Positions 34,675 to 43,027 are shown, numbered from the stretch's first letter. The stretch is 64,000 nt of DNA from Methylosinus sp. Sm6 (GCF_019802345.1 NZ_JAINDZ010000010.1:1-64000), one strand, 5' to 3'. The notes: generated by a model not told the origin, from the sequence alone. A program made the numbers and translations.

Positions 34675-36171
34675 TCAATCGAGGCCGTATTCCCGGTAAT
34701 CGCTCTCGATCGTCGGATTGATGCTCCTGGCCTTCGCCATGTCCTCGTCGGCCTTGTCGGCCTGTCCGAGCCTGAGGCGCGAGAGGCCGCGACCATAGAG
34801 CGAGGAGGCGTGTCGGGCGTTGTGTTTCAGCGCCTCATTGTAATCCTCGATCGCGCCGTTGAGATCGCCTTGCTTGAAGCGAACGAGCCCGCGGCTGTCG
34901 AGCGCATCGGCGAAATTCGGCCGGCGTCGCAGCGCCTCGTTGCAATCCTGCAGCGCGCGCGGGAGATCATTGACGATGGCGCGGATCCAGCATCGATTGT
35001 TCCAGGAGTCGATATTGTCGGGATTGAGCCGTGTCGACCGCTCGAAATCGGCGAGCGCGGCCGGGTAGTCGCGATGCAGCGCCAGCAATTGCCCGCGCCG
35101 GCTGATCGAGCTCTCGTCGCTCGGATTGCGCGCGATGCGCGCGTCGAGATCGGTTTTCAGCTCCAGTTCCGACGGTAAATACGCCTTCACTTCGAGAGGC
35201 TTGTGCTCGGCGATGGGGGCGGAGGGGCTCGCCGGCCCGAGCTTCGGCCGGTCGGGCGTCAGGCGCAGCTCCGAGATTTTCGGCGTCTCCGGCGTCTTGA
35301 CCGGCTCGAGCGCTTTCACGGGCTCCGAGTTCTTCGCGGGTTCGGGAGTCTTCAGCGCAGCCTTGGACAGCGACTTCGGCGCTTCGGCGACGGAAGTCCG
35401 GCGATTGCCGTCGAGCCAGACGGGCGCCTCGAGGCCATTGTCGAGCAGCGGCGCGGGCTGCCCTTTCGACTGGCGCGCGATCTCGTCCCGCGCGGCGGCG
35501 AGCGCCTGCGCCACATTGCGCTCGGCGTCGCCGATCTGGCGGACGATCTCGTTCACGAACAGGCTGTTCCTGGCCGAAGGCGAAGGATCATTGGCGATGG
35601 CGCCGATGGCCGAATAGAAGCCCAGCGTTCCCGCGCTGGACGTCGGGGCGGCAAGGCCCGGCGGCACGCTGCGGAAGCGCGCATCGAATGGGTTGCGCCG
35701 CGAGGCGTCGACGAGGACGATGCGCGTCTTGACGCCGCGCGCCGCAATTTTCGCCAGCACGCCGTCGAGCGAGACGCCCTGGCTCGCAGCGTCGTCCTCG
35801 CTCCAGATATGCGCGTCGATCGGAATGAGGTAGTTCTTGCCGCCGGCCTGGACGCCGAATCCGGCGAAGAACAGCACCGCCGTGGAGCCGGCGTCGAGAC
35901 GCTGCAGGAAGCGCTCGATCGCATTGTTCAGGTCCTTCTTGCCGAGGTTCTTCTCGACCTCGGTCTCGAAGCCGAGCCGCTGCAGCGTGTCGGACAGCTT
36001 GTCGGCGTCATTGGCCGGCGTCGACAGCTCCGCGTCTCCGTCCGGATAGGCGGCGTTGCCGATCAGCAGCGCCTGGCGCGGGGAGCCGGAGGGCGCCGCG
36101 CCGACGGCGGAAAACGAGGCGCACGCCGCCAAGAGCGTCGAAATCACGGCGAGAAGCCGAACGAGCCTCAT
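34675..36171 (-). CDS. Caspase-fold pseudoprotease with C-terminal TPRs (lipoprotein signal)
   Basis: 498 residues. The signal sequence RLLAVISTLLAACASFSAVG contains a lipobox (LAAC, Cys17). The N-terminal caspase fold is clear: RQALLIGNAAYPDGDAELSTPANDADKLSDTLQRLGFETEV, AGGKNYLIPIDAHIWSEDDA and VLVDASRRNPFDARF. Both catalytic positions are replaced: the HG of the family motif YAGHG reads FFAGFG (Phe105, codon 35857-35859) and the DAC of DACRDNP reads DASRRNP (Ser157). A Pro/Lys/Glu linker (about 270-345) leads to about three TPRs (SISRRGQLLALHRDYPAALADF, SWNNRCWIRAIVNDLPRALQD and DALDSRGLVRFKQGDLNGAIEDY). The domain order is the reverse of that in the convergent active protein. A binding or decoy role is more likely than proteolysis. 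Confidence 0.9.
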   Translation of the reverse strand: MRLVRLLAVISTLLAACASFSAVGAAPSGSPRQALLIGNAAYPDGDAELSTPANDADKLSDTLQRLGFETEVEKNLGKKDLNNAIERFLQRLDAGSTAVLFFAGFGVQAGGKNYLIPIDAHIWSEDDAASQGVSLDGVLAKIAARGVKTRIVLVDASRRNPFDARFRSVPPGLAAPTSSAGTLGFYSAIGAIANDPSPSARNSLFVNEIVRQIGDAERNVAQALAAARDEIARQSKGQPAPLLDNGLEAPVWLDGNRRTSVAEAPKSLSKAALKTPEPAKNSEPVKALEPVKTPETPKISELRLTPDRPKLGPASPSAPIAEHKPLEVKAYLPSELELKTDLDARIARNPSDESSISRRGQLLALHRDYPAALADFERSTRLNPDNIDSWNNRCWIRAIVNDLPRALQDCNEALRRRPNFADALDSRGLVRFKQGDLNGAIEDYNEALKHNARHASSLYGRGLSRLRLGQADKADEDMAKARSINPTIESDYREYGLD

Positions 36172-36304
36172 GTATCACCCGCGCTGAGATGCCAATGTTC
36201 GGACGACGAGCGGATGTCCGCGCGCTCGCCGCCGGATTAGCATATTTCCGTCGCGGCTCGATAGCGGTTCGTAAGCAGGCTTCGAACTCGGGTTAACGCG
36301 CCGC

Positions 36305-36364
36305 GTTGCAAGTCGTCGTGTTGCAAGTCGCCGTGTTGCAAGTCGTCGCGTTGCAAGTCGTCGT
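36305..36364. repeat. Four tandem 15-bp repeats
   Basis: The unit GTTGCAAGTCGTCGT occurs four times in register (starts 36305, 36320, 36335, 36350) with one or two substitutions. A fifth partial match GTTGCAAGTC lies at 36431, at the start of the TraB/GumN gene. The array lies in the 257-base gap between the two divergent genes for exported proteins. Confidence 0.85.
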
Positions 36365-36428
36365 TGCCGGCGCCCGCCGTTTCGCCTAGAGACGGCAGGG
36401 CGATCCTCCCGCGGCCGGAGCGAACCGA

Positions 36429-37493
36429 TTGTTGCAAGTCATTTCCGAGGCCGAGCGGCAGCGTTCCACCGCTTGTTTCGTGCGCGCAGCCGTCACGCGC
36501 GCAGCTGTCGCCGCGGCGCTCTGGGCCGCATTCGCGCCGCCGCCCGCCGCGCTCGCCGCCTGTCGCGGCCGCGACCTCTTTCCAATTCTCAAGACTCTCT
36601 CGCCGCTGGCCTTCGCCCGCATGGCGGCCGAGGTGGAGGCGACTCCCTTCGCCGAGGGACGCTTGTTCCGCCTGACCGGAGCCGGCGGCGAGAGCTCCTA
36701 TCTCTTCGGCTCGCTGCATCTCGCCGATCCGCGCGCGACGAATTTCTCGCCCGCCCTGCGCGAGGCGCTGGCCAGATCCGACACGATCGTCCTCGAAATG
36801 GCGGAGACCGCCGCGGATCTCGACCGCATCGTCAAGGACGATCCCGCCCGGATGCGGGCGACGCTCGTCGCCGAAAAGGACCGCCGCGCCGAGCGACTGC
36901 TGTCCCGCGACGAGCTCGGCCGGCTCGAGGCTCTCCTGCGCAACCGGCGCGTCGGCGCTCTGCCGCTGCTCGACCTCAAGGCCCCGGCGCTGGCGCTGCT
37001 GCTCGATCTTCCGCCTTGCGCGGACGCCGCCGCCGATCGGCAGACCTCTGCCGACGCCCTGCTCGCCGAGGCCGGACGGCGCAATGGCGCGGCGGTGGTC
37101 GGGCTCGAGACGTTCTTCGAGCAGATCGACAGTCTCGACGGATTGACGCGCGCCGAGGAGCGCGACCTGCTGGCCGCGACCTTGAAGCAGGCCGATCAGG
37201 CCGAGGACGCCGTCGAGACGACGCTCCAGCGCTATAGCGAAAAAAATCTGGGGTGGCTGCTCGCCTGGATGCGCTCGGCCGATCCGCTGCCCTTCGTCGC
37301 CGGCGCGCAGGTTCCGGCGCCTTTTCTCGACCGGCTGATCACGAGGCGCAATTATCGGATGCGCGACCGCGCTCTGCCGATCGTCGCGCGCGGCGGCGCC
37401 TTCATCGCGGTCGGCGCGGCCCATCTGCCGGGGACGGAAGGATTGCTGTCCCTGTTCCGGCAGGCGGGCTACGAGATCGAGCGGATCGAGTAA
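36429..37493 (+). CDS. TraB/GumN (TIKI-like) family exported protein
   Basis: 354 residues from TTG 36429, which has GGAG 8 bases upstream; GTG 36480 would give a more usual signal peptide (AAVTRAAVAAALWAAFAPPPAALAAC). The segment ends in LAAC, so lipidation at that Cys is possible. The TraB/PrgY/GumN fold is marked by two GxxH motifs, YLFGSLHLADPR (G94-H97) near the start and VGAAHLPGTEGLL (G329-H332) at the end, and by IVLEMAETAADLD. In eukaryotic TIKI proteins the GxxH pair and a Glu bind metal and cleave Wnt; bacterial substrates are unknown. The pseudo-caspase gene is divergent upstream. Confidence 0.88.
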   Translation: MLQVISEAERQRSTACFVRAAVTRAAVAAALWAAFAPPPAALAACRGRDLFPILKTLSPLAFARMAAEVEATPFAEGRLFRLTGAGGESSYLFGSLHLADPRATNFSPALREALARSDTIVLEMAETAADLDRIVKDDPARMRATLVAEKDRRAERLLSRDELGRLEALLRNRRVGALPLLDLKAPALALLLDLPPCADAAADRQTSADALLAEAGRRNGAAVVGLETFFEQIDSLDGLTRAEERDLLAATLKQADQAEDAVETTLQRYSEKNLGWLLAWMRSADPLPFVAGAQVPAPFLDRLITRRNYRMRDRALPIVARGGAFIAVGAAHLPGTEGLLSLFRQAGYEIERIE

Positions 37494-37539
37494 GCGGCGA
37501 CGGACGCGCGAGAGGCGAGCCTTAGAGGCTCGCAGCGCG

Positions 37540-38547
37540 TCAGCGACTCTCGCCGCGCGAAACGCGATCGCGTCCCGCATCTGCGGTCGGGGTCTCGTCG
37601 ACGCGGATCGGCACGACCAGATCGCCGTCGCGCAGGAATGGGCCGGAGCGGATGACGACGAGATCGTCCGCCGTGACGCCCGAGCGGATCTCCACATCGG
37701 TCCCCGACAGCAGGCCGACCTCGACCCGGCGCGCGACGACGCGATTGTCGGCCACCACATGCACGATCGTGCCGTCCGGCTGATACATGATCGAGGAATA
37801 GGGCACGCCCGTTCCGCATCGCTCGGCGACGAGGATGACGCCGCGGGCGAAGACGCCGGCCTGCAGCGAGCGGCCGGAGTCGATCGCGATCTTGACGCGG
37901 CCGAGCTGGCTCGCGGGATCGACCGATGGCGCGATGAACTGCACTTTCGCCGGCGCCGGCGGAGCGCCGAGCGGGGTGACGACCACTTTCTGTCCGACGG
38001 AGAGCTTCTTCAAATCGTCGATCGGCGCTTCGGCGCGCAGATCCATCTCGCCATTGGCGACGATGCGGAACAGCCCGCCCTGCCGCGGCGACGCCGGCAT
38101 GCCGGCCACGGCGGCGTTGCGGCTGACGACGCCGGCCACCGGGCTGCGCAGCGCGATGGTCCCGGCGCCGCCGGGCGCGCCCTCGACGGGCGCGAGCTGG
38201 GCGAGAGCCTGACCGGCCGACACGCTCTCGAGCGGCTCGACCAGAACCTGGGAGACCACATAGCCGTCCCGGGTCGGCCCGACGTCCACCTCGCGGCGGG
38301 CGCTGATCGTCCCGGTCACCTCCACCTGGTCCTTGAAGCACATTTCGCGCGCGCGCTTCACCGAGACGGACAGGGCGCCGGCCGGAGCCTCGGCCGCCTT
38401 GTCGGAGGCCTGCGCCGCGGCCGCCGCGAGCAGCGCCAGGACGGAGAGCGGGAGGCGCCGGCGCGCGATCCGAAAGACGCGAGCGGACGCGCCGCCTGCT
38501 GCGCCGCGCGTCGCGGCTCCATCCCCCTGCGTCATGACGCCTGTCAT
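37540..38547 (-). CDS. HlyD/RND-type periplasmic adaptor protein
   Basis: 335 residues with an N-terminal hydrophobic export segment (RLPLSVLALLAAAAAQASD). A split biotinyl-lipoyl-like domain is visible as VTGTISARREVDVGPTRDGYVVSQVLVEPLESVSAGQALAQL and IALRSPVAGVVSRNAAVAG. The beta-barrel follows (MDLRAEAPIDDLKKLSVGQKVVVTPLG), then a membrane-proximal domain. The helical hairpin between the lipoyl halves is very short. Such adaptors connect inner-membrane pumps to outer-membrane channels, but no pump gene is adjacent. The start overlaps the stop of the upstream AsmA-like gene by 4 bases, so the two are translationally coupled. Confidence 0.85.
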   Translation of the reverse strand: MTGVMTQGDGAATRGAAGGASARVFRIARRRLPLSVLALLAAAAAQASDKAAEAPAGALSVSVKRAREMCFKDQVEVTGTISARREVDVGPTRDGYVVSQVLVEPLESVSAGQALAQLAPVEGAPGGAGTIALRSPVAGVVSRNAAVAGMPASPRQGGLFRIVANGEMDLRAEAPIDDLKKLSVGQKVVVTPLGAPPAPAKVQFIAPSVDPASQLGRVKIAIDSGRSLQAGVFARGVILVAERCGTGVPYSSIMYQPDGTIVHVVADNRVVARRVEVGLLSGTDVEIRSGVTADDLVVIRSGPFLRDGDLVVPIRVDETPTADAGRDRVSRGESR

Positions 38548-40262
38548 CTCCCCGTCCGTTTGCGGCCGCCGCCCGAAAAAAGCGAATCGAGCACGCCGCC
38601 GATGTCGCCGTCATCCTTGCCCAGCCCCCCGAGCGCGTCGATCGAGGCGCCGATCGCGCCGGCGAGATCGGCGTCGACCGACGGATCGCGCCATGGGCCA
38701 TGGACGCGGATCGGCGTCTCGACACGCTTGCCGGCGAGCGACAGGCGCGCCTTGAAAGTGAAGTCGATCGCGCCTCTGACGAGATCGGCGCGGCCGGCGC
38801 CGGCGGCGTCGACGAGCTTCGATTCGAATTTCAGATCATTCGACGCCGCGGCTCCGTTCTTGATCGCGAAGGAGCCGCCGAATTTGCGAAAGCGCGTGAG
38901 CGAGCCGTCGTCCACCGCGCCGAGCAGCTCGGAGGCGAAGGGAATGTCGATCGCCTTGCCGAGGCCGCCGCCGTTGACCCGGCCATCGGAGAGCGAGATT
39001 TCGGCGCGGCCTTCCGCCGCCCGCAGCGCCTCGGCGAACGAGTCGCCGGCCGTCTGCAGATCGACGCGCGAGGACGCGAGGCCGTCGACGAGGCGTCCCG
39101 CGCCGGCGTCGGCCATCAAGGGGCCGATCCGGGCGGCGCTCATCGACAGGCTGAGCTGATGCAAGAGCCCTTTCTCGCCGCGCGCCGCGAGCGTGTAGCG
39201 TCCGCGCAGGCCGCCGTCATAAAAGCTCTTGGCGTCGAGCGCGACGTCGACCAGCCGATCGGCGGCCGTCGTGCGCGTCGTGACGCCGCCGAGCCGGATT
39301 TGGCCGATGCGCAGATCGTCGATCGCGATCATCGCCGCGAGCCGCAGCTGATCGAGCGCGCGCAGATCGATGCGCTCTAGATCCTGCGTCGTGACGACAT
39401 GGGCGCCCTGCCGCGCCTCGGGAGAGGCGCGCAGCGACGAGCCGGCGGAGTCGTCCGTCAGGACCATTCGGCTCACGCGAACCTCGGCGGCGAGGCTCGG
39501 CTGCGACGAGAGATCGAGAGAGGCGTCCGCCGTGAAGGGCGCGTCGCCGACCGTTCCGCCGACTTGGGCGATCCGCAGGCGCGACCCGTCGACAGAGAGC
39601 GTTCCCGTCGCCTCGATGCGCTGGCCGTCCGGCCCGCGCGGCGCGACGGCGAGCTTCGCCGCTCCGTCGCTCAGCGGCCAGGAGAAGCCGATCGAAAGTT
39701 TTTGAGCCTGCGTCTCCAGAGCGAGATCGACCGCGGCCTTGCGAGCCTCGGGCGCGAGCCGGCCCGACAGATCGAGCCCGTCCGCGCGTGCGGTGAGAAT
39801 ATCGGCCTCGCCGTCGTCGAGCCGGACGCCGCGCGCTTCCGCCGTCAGCGCGGCGAGCCGCGGCAGCGGCCGCGACATCGCCGCCGCGACGGCGTTCAGC
39901 GGATCGGCGGCCGTCCGCGGGCGCGGAACGTCGAGGGCGACGCCGCCGAGCGCGGCGCGCCAGGCGCCCGCCTCGCCGAGAAGCGCCGAGAGGTCGCCGG
40001 AGAGCCTGGCCTCGCGAATGCTGAGCAGCGGCCGGCGCGCCGCGTCGCTGTTCGCGTCGCGCGCCGTCACCTCGCGCAGCGACAGTCCGGGCGAAAGATC
40101 GATGTCGACCGCGCCGATCGTCCAGACGAGGCCGGTCTCGGCGCCGAGCCGCTGCTCGACCTTGCGCAGCAGCCGGTCGGAGACGCCCGGCCACAGCGCG
40201 ACGCCGGCCGCGGCGACGGCGGCCACAGCGATCGGCCCGGCGAGAACACGGATCAGCTTCAC
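38544..40262 (-). CDS. AsmA-family inner-membrane anchored protein
   Basis: 572 residues. A single N-terminal membrane anchor (VLAGPIAVAAVAAAGVALWPGV) precedes the AsmA N-terminal pattern VWTIGAVDIDLSPGLSLREVTARD. The AsmA C-terminal domain lies at about 400-520 (SRVDLQTAGDSFAEALRAAEGRAEISLSDGRVNGGGLGKAID and KNGAAASNDLKFESKL). AsmA-like proteins are elongated periplasmic lipid-transfer or envelope-assembly factors. It is the first gene of a pair with the adaptor gene (ATGA overlap). The pairing suggests a trans-envelope path for a lipid or hydrophobic compound, which is inference. Confidence 0.9.
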   Translation of the reverse strand: MKLIRVLAGPIAVAAVAAAGVALWPGVSDRLLRKVEQRLGAETGLVWTIGAVDIDLSPGLSLREVTARDANSDAARRPLLSIREARLSGDLSALLGEAGAWRAALGGVALDVPRPRTAADPLNAVAAAMSRPLPRLAALTAEARGVRLDDGEADILTARADGLDLSGRLAPEARKAAVDLALETQAQKLSIGFSWPLSDGAAKLAVAPRGPDGQRIEATGTLSVDGSRLRIAQVGGTVGDAPFTADASLDLSSQPSLAAEVRVSRMVLTDDSAGSSLRASPEARQGAHVVTTQDLERIDLRALDQLRLAAMIAIDDLRIGQIRLGGVTTRTTAADRLVDVALDAKSFYDGGLRGRYTLAARGEKGLLHQLSLSMSAARIGPLMADAGAGRLVDGLASSRVDLQTAGDSFAEALRAAEGRAEISLSDGRVNGGGLGKAIDIPFASELLGAVDDGSLTRFRKFGGSFAIKNGAAASNDLKFESKLVDAAGAGRADLVRGAIDFTFKARLSLAGKRVETPIRVHGPWRDPSVDADLAGAIGASIDALGGLGKDDGDIGGVLDSLFSGGGRKRTGR

Positions 40263-40366
40263 CGCGTCGCGACCTTTCCGTTGGCGGCCGGCCGCTCAGC
40301 GCGCCGATCCGGCCGCGCGCGGCCGAGCAGAGTCAACTCGGGCCCCGTCGAGAGCGTTCCCATGCG

Positions 40367-40702
40367 TCACTCGACGCGCGCTTTGTCCCGGCACCAGCTG
40401 CGCCACACCTCGTCGGTGGCGGCGGCGTCCTTGTCGAACAGGCACCAATCGGCGTCCGAGCGAATGGAACGGGTGGCGAGGCGCTTCTCGTCGCCCGCGA
40501 TGACGCTGCGGCAGCCGCTGCTGAGCTGCGTCTTTTCGCGTTTGAGGCAGGCGACGATGCCGTCGACATTGGGAATTTCGGACATGCACAGACGGAACAC
40601 GTCGGGCGTGCAGGCGGCGCGCTGGTCGGCGGTGCCGCGCTCGGCCGCCACGGCCGGACCGGCGAGCAGCAGCGCGCCGAGGACGAAGATTGCGACCTTC
40701 AT
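40367..40702 (-). CDS. Small exported cysteine-containing protein
   Basis: 111 residues. The signal peptide MKVAIFVLGALLLAGPAVAA is followed by ERGTADQRAACTPDVFRLCMSEIPNVDGIVACLKREKTQLSSGCRSVI and a more divergent tail with two further Cys. The spacing C-x6-7-C, C and C resembles the small Cys-repeat proteins common in Rhizobiales, predicted to be periplasmic with two to three disulfides. Function unknown. It lies about 100 bases after the AsmA-like gene start and is not obviously co-transcribed with it. Confidence 0.75.
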   Translation of the reverse strand: MKVAIFVLGALLLAGPAVAAERGTADQRAACTPDVFRLCMSEIPNVDGIVACLKREKTQLSSGCRSVIAGDEKRLATRSIRSDADWCLFDKDAAATDEVWRSWCRDKARVE

Positions 40703-40935
40703 GATTTATCCCTCTTCCACTCGGCCGGGACGCATGGGAGGCGTTCCGATACGTAACGCGAACCCTTGTCGGTCTCGAGCCGCGCGGACCGAGGAGCAAA
40801 TCGGCTTTCGCCCTGAAACTATCGAACGCCGACGGCGCTGATCGTCGGCAAGCTAGCACAGCGGACGCGCCGCCCGCAAGGAAGCGGGGCCGATGCGATC
40901 GAATGCGCCGTCATCGAGCCGAGCCTCCCTCGTCT

Positions 40936-41415
40936 TCAGGCGGCGCCGGCGAATTGCTCGAGCAGCGCGTCGCGCGCTTCGGCGATGCGGCGATAGAGCT
41001 CGTCGCTGCCGCCGGCGTCGGGATGGGCGGTCTTGGCCTCGCGCCGGAAGGCGGCCCGGATCTCGGCCGGGTCGAGATCGCCTTCGAGCGGCAGATTCAG
41101 CGCCTTGCGATGCTCCTCATCGTCATCCTGGTCGAAATCGAAGCGCATTTGGAAGGCCCGGCGCTGGGCGCGTCCTTGGAGGCGCAGCTCGACCTGATCT
41201 TCCTTCCATCGCCGGCTCGACATCACGAAGCAGGCGCCGAAGGCGATCCGCCCCTCTTTCTCCAGCTCGTCGAGGCTGAACGGACCGACGACGCTGTAGG
41301 GGTCCGCGAGATAGGCGAGCCGGCCGGTCTCGCTCTGCTCGACGCGGCCGATCGCCACCTTGTCGAGAACTCCGAGCGAGCCGTTCCAGACGACCCATTC
41401 CTCATTGTCCGCCAT
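40936..41415 (-). CDS. J-domain protein with an N-terminal GYF/SH3-like region
   Basis: 159 residues from MADNEEWVVWNG; an upstream Met (41433) is possible. The C-terminal about 55 residues form a J-domain: LEGDLDPAEIRAAFRREAKTAHPDAGGSDELYRRIAEARDALL, with the essential HPD. The N-terminal part (GRLAYLADPYSVVGPFSLDELEKEGRIAFGACFVMSSRRWKEDQ) is not a standard DnaJ domain and may bind a client. It should stimulate an Hsp70 ATPase. There is no G/F-rich linker or zinc finger, so this is a type III co-chaperone. Confidence 0.85.
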   Translation of the reverse strand: MADNEEWVVWNGSLGVLDKVAIGRVEQSETGRLAYLADPYSVVGPFSLDELEKEGRIAFGACFVMSSRRWKEDQVELRLQGRAQRRAFQMRFDFDQDDDEEHRKALNLPLEGDLDPAEIRAAFRREAKTAHPDAGGSDELYRRIAEARDALLEQFAGAA

Positions 41416-41530
41416 GGGCGCGCTCTCATGCATAGGCGAGCGTCCGCGCGCGCCGCTTTTGTGCGAAAGCGTCCGCGACCGCCGTCCCTGCGGCGGCGCA
41501 TGCATGTTCGGAGCCAGCCGGCGGGCGCCG

Positions 41531-42010
41531 TCACGCCGGGGCGAGCGGCTCGGCGAGGAACGGCTCGGCGAGGAACGATTTGGCGAGGAAGACGCGGCTG
41601 TGGCCGGGCGGAAAGCCCGCGATCTCGCCGCGGCGGGAAAAACCGCGCTTCTCGTAGAAGGCGACGGCGCGCGGGTCGAAGCTGTCGAGATAGACGCCGA
41701 CGCAGCCGCGCGTCCGCGCCGCCGCCTCGGCCCGCGCGAGGAGGCGCGCGCCGAGGCCGAGGCTTCGGCATTGCGGCGCGACCCACAGATGCCGGATATA
41801 GAGCCAGCGCCAATGGATCACGCCATTGAGGCCGCCGAGCAGAGCGCCATTCTCTTCGTCATGGGCGAGAATGGAGAAAGGCGTCTCGTCGCGCGGGGCG
41901 AAGCGCGCCGCGATCTCGGCGCCGAGCGCCGAGGCGACGGCCGGGCTCTCACGCTCGAGATCGTGGAAGACGACGCGAACGAGCGCCGTCTCGGGAGTTT
42001 TTTCGGTCAT
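41531..42010 (-). CDS. GNAT-family N-acetyltransferase
   Basis: 159 residues. Core GNAT features are ALLGGLNGVIHWRWLYIRHLWVAPQCRSLGLGARLLARAEAAARTRGCVGVYLDSFDPRAVAFYEKRGF, including the acetyl-CoA loop QCRSLGLGARLL and the C-terminal FYEKRGF. The substrate is unknown. The extreme C-terminus contains a duplicated FLAEP, reflecting a short direct repeat in the DNA at about 41546-41575. The ATG used (complement of 42008-42010) overlaps the ATG of the divergent gene at 42009; an internal GTG a few codons later would separate them. Confidence 0.88.
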   Translation of the reverse strand: MTEKTPETALVRVVFHDLERESPAVASALGAEIAARFAPRDETPFSILAHDEENGALLGGLNGVIHWRWLYIRHLWVAPQCRSLGLGARLLARAEAAARTRGCVGVYLDSFDPRAVAFYEKRGFSRRGEIAGFPPGHSRVFLAKSFLAEPFLAEPLAPA

Positions 42011-42977
42011 GGTCCGACCCTGGCAAATATGCCGCCCGGCGCTGTTATTCTGTGTCCTCGCAGGGCTCGCCGCAATGGCGGCCGCCGCGGACGTCCGCGC
42101 GGCGTCCCGCCGGGTCGATGATTACCGGCCCGTCTTCCTCGCCTGTCGCGACGCCGCCGGCGCGTCGCGCCTCGCCATCCGGCGGATGCGGCTCGACGGC
42201 GGCGACGCTCTCTTGACCGTCGACGCGGAAACGCTCGCGACCGTCGTCGAGCCGGCGGCGAACTGGCGCTGCGCGGAAACGACTGACGCGGAACAGGGGG
42301 AGTCGCGCTTTTCTCGCGCCCTGCGTCTGCCGGGACGCGACGAGGGCTTCGTCGATGGGCGCAGCGTCTCGACCAACGCCGGGCTCGCTCATGGCGCGGG
42401 CGGCGGCTCCTTCCTCACCGGCGACCTCTGCCCGAGCCACAGGCCGCTGGATCGGGCCTTTCTCGAGCGTCTCGCCGCTGCGGCGCCCGGCGCGCCGATC
42501 GCCCTCTCGGTCTCGGGACGCTGGCTGCTCGGCCATGGCGAGGATTTCGACTGGCTGATGGAGAGGGCGAGGAGCGGCGCGCTGGCCATCTCCTGGGTCG
42601 ATCATTCCTTCAACCATCCTTATGTTCCCGGCCTCGCCGACGCGCGCAATTATCTGCTGCGGCCGGGCGCCGACCTCGACGCCGAGATATTCGCGACCGA
42701 GCGCCTGCTGATCGAGAAGGGCGCGACGCCCTCCGTCTTCTTCCGCTTTCCCGGCCTCGTCGCCGACACGCGCCTCGTCGAGATGCTGCGCCGGCGTCAT
42801 CTGATCGCCCTCGGCGCCGACGCTTGGCTGGTGCTGTCGCCCGCTCCGCGTCCGGGCTCCATTGTGCTCATCCATCCCAACGGCAATGAGCCCGCCGGCC
42901 TGCGGCTGTTCGAGCGCCTGCTCGTGGCGGGGCGGCTGCAGCGGCCGTTCCGACCGATCGAGCAGGCGCCGGAATAA
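42009..42977 (+). CDS. Exported polysaccharide-deacetylase-like protein
   Basis: 322 residues from ATG 42009. The signal peptide ICRPALLFCVLAGLAAMAAAADVRA is convincing. The body looks like a NodB-type fold: FLTGDLCPSHRPLDRAFLERLAAAAPGAPIALSVSGRWLLGHGEDFDWL, WVDHSFNHPYVPG (in place of the usual HSxxH metal motif), then FFRFPGLVADTRLVEMLRR and PGSIVLIHPNGNEPAG. The canonical TFDDG aspartate pair is replaced by LTGDLCPS, so metal binding and activity are uncertain. It could act on an envelope polysaccharide or be a catalytically altered relative. Confidence 0.72.
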   Translation: MVRPWQICRPALLFCVLAGLAAMAAAADVRAASRRVDDYRPVFLACRDAAGASRLAIRRMRLDGGDALLTVDAETLATVVEPAANWRCAETTDAEQGESRFSRALRLPGRDEGFVDGRSVSTNAGLAHGAGGGSFLTGDLCPSHRPLDRAFLERLAAAAPGAPIALSVSGRWLLGHGEDFDWLMERARSGALAISWVDHSFNHPYVPGLADARNYLLRPGADLDAEIFATERLLIEKGATPSVFFRFPGLVADTRLVEMLRRRHLIALGADAWLVLSPAPRPGSIVLIHPNGNEPAGLRLFERLLVAGRLQRPFRPIEQAPE

Positions 42978-43027
42978 GAAAATGAAACGCGCTCGACCTC
43001 CAAGTGACGCGAGCCGCTCGCGAGCCT

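Noticed and set aside
36305-36364. CRISPR array
   Set aside because: The unit is 15 bp, directly tandem and without spacers; it is a simple tandem repeat.
36237-37760. A 507-codon open frame on the minus strand across the tandem repeats and the TraB/GumN gene
   Set aside because: It is antisense to a clearly coding gene, has an Arg/Gln-rich composition typical of shadow frames, and shows no domain, signal or start.
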